The position numbers were made by a program, and so were the translations under genes. The notes beneath the pieces were generated by a model. The model ran no database searches and was not told the DNA's origin. It saw only the letters and a program-made list of their open reading frames with translations. 11,517 nucleotides of DNA, from NCBI GenBank assembly GCA_003248845.1, contig QFPD01000026.1:1-11517 (forward strand). The letters are read 5' to 3'. Positions 6,684-11,517 of this stretch are shown here, one piece after another. Numbering within the stretch: position 1 is the first letter of the stretch; every line of letters begins with the position of its first letter. Source of the stretch: Microbacterium sp. (GTDB lineage Bacteria; Actinomycetota; Actinomycetes; Actinomycetales; Microbacteriaceae).

Positions 6684-7249
6684 CCCCGGCCCGCTTCCGC
6701 CGCGCCGCCGCGGTCGTCTCGGCTTCTCCGCAGGCCCGCCAGGAGGGCATCGACGCGCCCGGCGCCCGGCAGCACGGCATCCGGGTCGACGACGAGCCAC
6801 GGTCCGAGCACGAAGTCGCGCTCGGCGGCACGCGGGTGCGGAAGCAGCAGCGCGGGATCGGCGCTGCGCACGTCGCCGAACGCGATGAGGTCGAGGTCGA
6901 GCGTGCGGTCGCCCCAGCGCTCACGGCGCTCACGGCCGTGCCGCGCCTCGATCGCGTGCAGATACGACAGCAGCACGCTCGGGGCGAGGCGTGTCGTCAC
7001 GAGAGCGACCGTATTGAGGTAGGCGGGGGCCTCGGCATCCGGCCCGTCGGGCTTCACCGCGACGGATTCGACGGGCGCCGCGGCGCGGATCTCGGTCGTC
7101 AGCGGCATCCGGCCGAGGTCGCGGAGCGCCTCGTCGATCGTCGCAGAGCGATCGCCGAGGTTCGCCCCGAGCGCGACGACGGCGACGGTGTCGGGGCGCT
7201 GCGCATCGTGCGTGTCGCCCTGGTAGCCCTGCGCGAGCCGGCGGTTCAT
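6680..7249 (-). CDS. folK: 6-hydroxymethyl-7,8-dihydropterin pyrophosphokinase (HPPK)
   Basis: Transfers pyrophosphate from ATP to 6-hydroxymethyl-7,8-dihydropterin, making the substrate of dihydropteroate synthase. The protein has 189 residues, slightly longer than the family norm because of a 20-residue polar N-terminus and a charged, Gly-rich C-terminal tail (about 172-189). Signature motifs are A-L-G-A-N-L-G-D-R (26-34), R-W-G-D-R-T-L-D-L-D-L-I (111-122, with Asp118 and Asp120 as the expected magnesium ligands) and L-P-H-P-R (136-140). ATG 7249 overlaps the folB stop as ATGA and has a GGGGGA-like Shine-Dalgarno, so translation is probably coupled. FolB makes its substrate and FolP uses its product; all three genes are contiguous. 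Cytoplasmic. All key residues appear intact. Confidence 0.97.
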   Translation of the reverse strand: MNRRLAQGYQGDTHDAQRPDTVAVVALGANLGDRSATIDEALRDLGRMPLTTEIRAAAPVESVAVKPDGPDAEAPAYLNTVALVTTRLAPSVLLSYLHAIEARHGRERRERWGDRTLDLDLIAFGDVRSADPALLLPHPRAAERDFVLGPWLVVDPDAVLPGAGRVDALLAGLRRSRDDRGGAAEAGRG

Positions 7250-7650
7250 CGGGCGTCCCCCGTCACTCTGGCCGCAGCGCCGTCGGGGCGCGCCCGCCGG
7301 ATCGTGACAGAGACGTCCGCGAACGGGACGGTGATGGGCGCCTGCGGCTTGTGCACCGTGATCGCGACCATGCGCACGCCGTCCCGCGCCAGCAGGTCGT
7401 CGGCCAGGCGCGCCGCGAGCGTCTCAAGAAGGTTCACGGGCTCCCCCTGAACAAGAGCGACGATGCGCTCGGCGACCTCGCCGTAGTGGATCGTGTCGAC
7501 GACGTCGTCGGATGCCGCGGCGCGTGCCGTGCTCACGTACATCGTCGCGTCGACGACGAACTCCTGCCCCTCCCGGCGCTCGACGGGGTAGACGCCGTGG
7601 TACCCGAAGGCGCGCACACCGGTCAGGGTGATCTCGTCCAGAAAGTCCAT
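7246..7650 (-). CDS. folB: Dihydroneopterin aldolase
   Basis: Converts 7,8-dihydroneopterin to 6-hydroxymethyl-7,8-dihydropterin and glycolaldehyde. At 134 residues it is slightly above the usual 120 or so because of a short tail rich in Ala, Arg and Gly. Motifs: L-T-G-V-R-A-F-G-Y-H-G-V (9-20), E-R-R-E-G-Q-E-F (24-31), D-T-I-H-Y-G-E-V (52-59, family form D-T-V-N-Y), N-L-L-E-T-L-A (73-79, with the conserved Glu76) and V-H-K-P-Q-A-P-I (99-106, with the catalytic Lys100). The start is ATG 7650, because GGGGAGGAG lies 6 bases before it and the M-D-F-L-D opening fits the family. An in-frame start at 7698 would add 16 charged residues that are shadow coding of folP. folB begins 1 base after the folP stop, and its own stop overlaps the folK start. 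Confidence 0.96.
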   Translation of the reverse strand: MDFLDEITLTGVRAFGYHGVYPVERREGQEFVVDATMYVSTARAAASDDVVDTIHYGEVAERIVALVQGEPVNLLETLAARLADDLLARDGVRMVAITVHKPQAPITVPFADVSVTIRRARPDGAAARVTGDAR

Positions 7651-7651
7651 C

Positions 7652-8458
7652 TCAGGCTCCTCCCCGCTCCCATGCCCGCGCGACCGCGAGCGCGTCACGC
7701 GTCGCCGCGGCGTCGTGCACGCGCACGGCCCAGGCGCCGGCGCGAGCGGCGAGCACGCTCGTCACGGCCGTCGCGAGGTCGCGCCGTGCCTCGTCATCCG
7801 CACCCCCGGCTGCGAGCAGTTCACCCAGGAACTTCTTGCGGCTCGTACCGACGAGCACCCGGGGCCCGATCGCGACGACCCGCTCGAGCCCGCGAAGGGC
7901 CTGCCAGTTCTGGTCGCCGCGCTTGCCGAACCCGATGCCCGGGTCGAGGATGACCCGGTCGGGTGAGATTCCCGCGCGGGCCGCGGCACGCACCCGGTCC
8001 TCGAGCTCGACGACGAGCTCGGCCACGACATCGCCGTACTCGGCGCGCGCGTACATGTCATCCGACGGGCCGCGCCAGTGCTGCAGGACGACATCGGCGC
8101 CGGATGCCGCGACGGCGGCGAGCATCTCGGGGTCGGCGAGCCCGCCCGAGACGTCGTTGACGAGGCGCGCCCCGGCCTCCACGGCGGCGACGGCGGTCGA
8201 CGCGTTCATCGTGTCGATGCTGACGATCGCGCCGTCTGCCGCGAGGGCGGCGACGACGGGCAGGACCCGCTCGCGCTCGAGGCCGGGATCGACGCGCTCC
8301 GCGCCGGGTCGGGTCGACTCGCCGCCGACGTCGAGAAGGTCGGCCCCCGCCGCGCGCAGCGCGCGCCCGTGCGCGATGGCGGCCCCGGCGTCGAGATAGC
8401 GTCCGCCGTCGCTGAAAGAGTCGTGCGTGACGTTGACGATGCCCATGACGAGGGTCAT
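7652..8458 (-). CDS. folP: Dihydropteroate synthase
   Basis: Condenses 6-hydroxymethyl-7,8-dihydropterin pyrophosphate with p-aminobenzoate to give dihydropteroate; this is the sulfonamide target. The 268-residue TIM-barrel protein shows all the usual elements: M-G-I-V-N-V-T-H-D-S-F-S-D-G-G (5-19), G-G-E-S-T-R-P-G-A (45-53), S-I-D-T (80-83), N-D-V-S-G-G (101-106), D-P-G-I-G-F-G-K (172-179), G-T-S-R-K-K-F (204-210) and R-V-H-D (246-249). Two deviations stand out: His12, where Pro or Asp is usual, and Gln126 in L-Q-H-W-R-G, where Met is usual. Both are near substrate-binding loops but neither replaces a known catalytic residue. The ATG at 8458 is 1 base after the folE stop, giving an unusually short N-terminus before the first strand, acceptable for actinobacterial FolP. 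The gene is probably translated by coupling. Confidence 0.97.
   Translation of the reverse strand: MTLVMGIVNVTHDSFSDGGRYLDAGAAIAHGRALRAAGADLLDVGGESTRPGAERVDPGLERERVLPVVAALAADGAIVSIDTMNASTAVAAVEAGARLVNDVSGGLADPEMLAAVAASGADVVLQHWRGPSDDMYARAEYGDVVAELVVELEDRVRAAARAGISPDRVILDPGIGFGKRGDQNWQALRGLERVVAIGPRVLVGTSRKKFLGELLAAGGADDEARRDLATAVTSVLAARAGAWAVRVHDAAATRDALAVARAWERGGA
7657..7665 (-). promoter_or_regulatory. Ribosome binding site deciding the folB start
   Basis: GGGGAGGAG sits in the last codons of folP, 6 bases before ATG 7650. Together with the family-typical N-terminus it rules out the in-frame start at 7698. Confidence 0.75.
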
Positions 8459-8459
8459 G

Positions 8460-9050
8460 TCAACGGCCCGTCCCGGTGAGGATCATCATGATCTCGGCCC
8501 GCGCGGCCGGCTCTGCGAGCTCGCCGCGCGCCGCGAGCGTGACGGTCGCGGCATCCGGCTGACGTCCGCCGCGCATCGTGACGCACTCGTGGTGCGCGTC
8601 GAGCACGACGACGACCCCGCGCGCATCGAGCGCACCGGCGATCGTGTCGGCGATCTGCTCGCCGAGCCGCTCCTGCACCTGCGGGCGGGCGGCGAGCGTC
8701 TCGACGACCTTCGGCAGCGCGCCGAGCCCGACGACCTGCTCTCCCGGCAGGTACGCGATGTGCGCGCGCCCCGCGAAGGGCAGCAGATGATGCTCGCAGA
8801 TGGAGCGGAACCGGATGTCGCGCAGCACGACGGCGCCCGAGGGGAGCGTGTCGGGCGCCGGGCCCCGCGAGACCGAGATCGTGTGCGCAAGGGGGGCCGC
8901 GGCATCCTCGCCGACGCCGGCGAAGAACTCCGCGTACGCGTCGGCGACGCGCTGCGGGGTCGCTTTCAGCCCCGGACGAGCGGGATCCTCCCCGATCGCC
9001 ACGAGGATCTCGCGCACCGCAGCGGCGACGCGTTCTCGATCGACAGGCAC
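8460..9050 (-). CDS. folE: GTP cyclohydrolase I
   Basis: Converts GTP to 7,8-dihydroneopterin triphosphate and formate, the entry step of folate synthesis; the family forms homodecamers in the cytoplasm. The protein is 196 residues, the normal size. The zinc ligands are visible as Cys85 and His88 in I-C-E-H-H-L-L-P-F (84-92) and Cys156 in H-H-E-C-V-T-M-R-G (153-161); His87 and His154 are the expected catalytic histidines. G-L-K-A-T-P-Q-R-V (27-35) and L-P-G-E-Q-V-V-G-L (101-109) are also typical. The chosen start is GTG 9050, which gives V-P-V-D-R-E-R-V, matching the family N-terminus. An earlier in-frame GTG at 9251 would add 67 Arg/Gly/Pro-rich residues that are out-of-frame ftsH. The gene begins 26 bases after the ftsH stop with a poor Shine-Dalgarno, so expression may rely on read-through and coupling. 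Confidence 0.97.
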   Translation of the reverse strand: MPVDRERVAAAVREILVAIGEDPARPGLKATPQRVADAYAEFFAGVGEDAAAPLAHTISVSRGPAPDTLPSGAVVLRDIRFRSICEHHLLPFAGRAHIAYLPGEQVVGLGALPKVVETLAARPQVQERLGEQIADTIAGALDARGVVVVLDAHHECVTMRGGRQPDAATVTLAARGELAEPAARAEIMMILTGTGR

Positions 9051-9076
9051 TTTGCCGAGCCTAGGCGATCGAGCCC

Positions 9077-11092
<2,016 letters not shown>

Positions 11093-11152
11093 GGTCCGCT
11101 CAGGCTACCCCGCGCTCACTATGGCGTGACTGTGCATTCGCCCACGGCGTAC

Positions 11153-11517
11153 TCAGGCATACACGTGCGGCGCGAGCACCGCGACATCCCGGAGGTTCCG
11201 GTACCGCTCGTCGTAGTCAAGGCCGTAGCCGACGACGAACTCGGTCGGGATGTCGAAGCCGACGTAGCGCGAGTGGATCTCGACCTTCGCCGCTTCGGGC
11301 TTGCGCAGGAGCGCGAGGATCTCGATGGATGCCGCGCCGCGGGCCGCGAAGTTTTCGAGCAGCCAGCTGAGGGTCAGCCCCGAGTCGATGATGTCCTCGA
11401 CGATGAGCACATGCTTGCCGGTGAGGTCGGTGTCGAGGTCCTTCCGGATCTGGACGACGCCGCTCGACTTCGTGCCGGCGCCGTACGACGAGACCGCCAT
11501 CCAGTCCATCGTGACGT
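11153..11517 (-). CDS. hpt: Hypoxanthine phosphoribosyltransferase, 5' end outside window
   Basis: Purine-salvage enzyme that joins hypoxanthine or guanine to PRPP, forming IMP or GMP. The last 120 residues are visible and the frame stays open to the window edge. The ATG at 11509 is internal: it is preceded in frame by V-T and corresponds to the [10 protein letters not shown] strand and flexible loop of the family, so about 60 residues are missing. The PRPP-binding signature [11 protein letters not shown] is encoded at 11378-11410. The terminal Y-V-G-F-D-I-P and V-V-G-Y-G-L-D-Y regions, which contact the purine base, are intact. The order hpt then ftsH, usually preceded by tilS, is common in Gram-positive bacteria. 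The stop is 60 bases before the ftsH ATG, with no obvious terminator hairpin between them. Confidence 0.96.
   Translation of the reverse strand, partial: VTMDWMAVSSYGAGTKSSGVVQIRKDLDTDLTGKHVLIVEDIIDSGLTLSWLLENFAARGAASIEILALLRKPEAAKVEIHSRYVGFDIPTEFVVGYGLDYDERYRNLRDVAVLAPHVYA

Overview
The window is about 11.5 kb of very GC-rich DNA from an actinobacterium. Protein sequences and gene order point to Microbacteriaceae, probably Microbacterium or a close relative; this is my recognition, not a database result. It is gene-dense chromosomal core. No intergenic stretch reaches 300 bases (the longest is 125), and I see no rRNA, tRNA, CRISPR array, insertion sequence, phage gene or attachment site. The only non-gene items I can support are a probable lysS promoter and leader, decisive ribosome binding sites, and a dispersed 8-base word.

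Layout: at the left edge is the 3' part of a DUF4192-family gene on the + strand (1-921). Everything else is on the - strand, so transcription runs from right to left. In transcription order: hpt (5' end outside the window), ftsH, folE, folP, folB, folK, a DUF3180 membrane protein, a small PH-domain membrane protein, a large PH-domain membrane protein, a DUF2520 Rossmann protein, then after 125 bases lysS and a RhtB/LysE-type exporter. From folE to the DUF2520 gene neighbours are separated by 1 base or overlap (four ATGA/GTGA-type 4-base overlaps and one 56-base overlap), so these eight genes look like one translationally coupled unit.

Functions: folE, folB, folK and folP give four of the steps from GTP to dihydropteroate. 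The phosphatase acting on dihydroneopterin triphosphate, the p-aminobenzoate genes and folC are not here. hpt salvages purines, ftsH is the membrane AAA+ metalloprotease, and lysS charges tRNA-Lys. The three membrane proteins after folK have no assigned function. From memory, the mycobacterial cluster has panC, panD and coaX between the DUF2520 gene and lysS; here that stretch is only 125 bases with no gene.

The most interesting non-genic signal is the 8-mer GGATGCCG (CGGCATCC), found 24 times, 12 in each orientation, in all three codon phases and often through otherwise uncommon codons. I estimate about one by chance. No obviously new defence, mobile or biosynthetic system is present. The least understood parts are the PH-domain/DUF3180/DUF2520 block and the dispersed word.
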